Shown: piece after piece, positions 63,845 to 64,000 of the stretch
Numbering within the stretch: the first letter of the stretch is position 1
How the letters are laid out: each line of letters begins with the position of its first letter
From: Paraspadella gotoi
Lineage: Eukaryota; Chaetognatha
Direction: 5' to 3'
Assembly: GCA_051294375.1 (NCBI GenBank)
Contig: CM119271.1
Span: 5,631,991 to 5,695,990, forward strand
Length of the DNA stretch: 64,000 nucleotides
Translations under genes and position numbers: made by a program
The notes under the pieces: model-generated
What the model saw: only the letters and a program-made list of their open reading frames with translations
Databases searched by the model: none
What the model was told of the DNA's origin: nothing

Positions 63845-63995
63845 GCTATTTTCGTCAGAGTTTAGTCTTCACACACTTCTTTAGTACTCTCCATACAAAA
63901 TTTCAAATCCATCGCCCGATCCACTCATGAGTAATTGGCGTCCAAATCTAAGGGGGGACGGACGGGCAAACAGATGGATGAACAGAAGGTCGGAT
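63845..63995 (-). mobile_element. R3 copy, inverted, at the window edge
   Basis: AAATCCATCGCCCGATCC, then ACTCATGAGTAATTGGCGT and a GGACGGACGGGC tract. It probably continues past the window. Confidence 0.45.
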
Positions 63996-64000
63996 AGACG

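Overview
The window is nuclear DNA of an invertebrate animal. It has split genes with GT-AG introns, a U4 snRNA gene, non-autonomous transposons and an extreme load of simple repeats. AG/CT and GAC/GTC repeats dominate and AC/GT repeats are almost absent. CpG is not depleted. I could not fix the phylum. Ten runs of N, plus near-duplicate blocks that differ mainly by one-base indels, show an error-prone long-read assembly, so frame breaks here should not be read at once as pseudogenes.

Layout. 0-10 kb: purine and trinucleotide repeats, two identical CACGTG boxes 600 bp apart, one good orphan exon (3614-3668), then a 2.3-kb block present twice, each copy ending at a gap. 10-15 kb: gaps, microsatellites, three different minisatellites and a GC-rich block. 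15-25 kb: a long purine minisatellite and dispersed repeats. 25.1-30.0 kb: a tandem duplication of about 2.39 kb bounded by three AG tracts. 30.4-31.8 kb: a complete four-exon gene for a secreted, acidic-propeptide, ten-cysteine ShKT-like protein. 32-41 kb: microsatellites, a polypyrimidine tract of about 1.15 kb and dispersed repeats. 41.8-47.85 kb: a plus-strand gene for a two-pass membrane protein, with a duplicated exon block and, in one intron, a minus-strand U4 snRNA beside a foldback transposon. 48.9-49.5 kb: an intact foldback transposon with a 10-bp target-site duplication. 54.1-56.8 kb: a minus-strand multi-exon gene of unknown family ending in a hydrophobic tail. 57.5-64 kb: a promoter-like island, a 56-residue neuropeptide-like precursor (59910-60080) and several weaker exons.

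The genes show no shared pathway. Two products look secreted (ShKT-like protein, neuropeptide-like precursor) and two are membrane proteins. A recurring theme is microsatellites doing gene work: CT tracts of 100 bp or more form the polypyrimidine tracts of two splice acceptors in two genes, and a GAA/GAG repeat encodes the polyglutamate propeptide. Strongest points for follow-up: the neuropeptide-like precursor, the ShKT-like gene, the U4/transposon junction, the intact foldback element, and the CT-tract splice acceptors.
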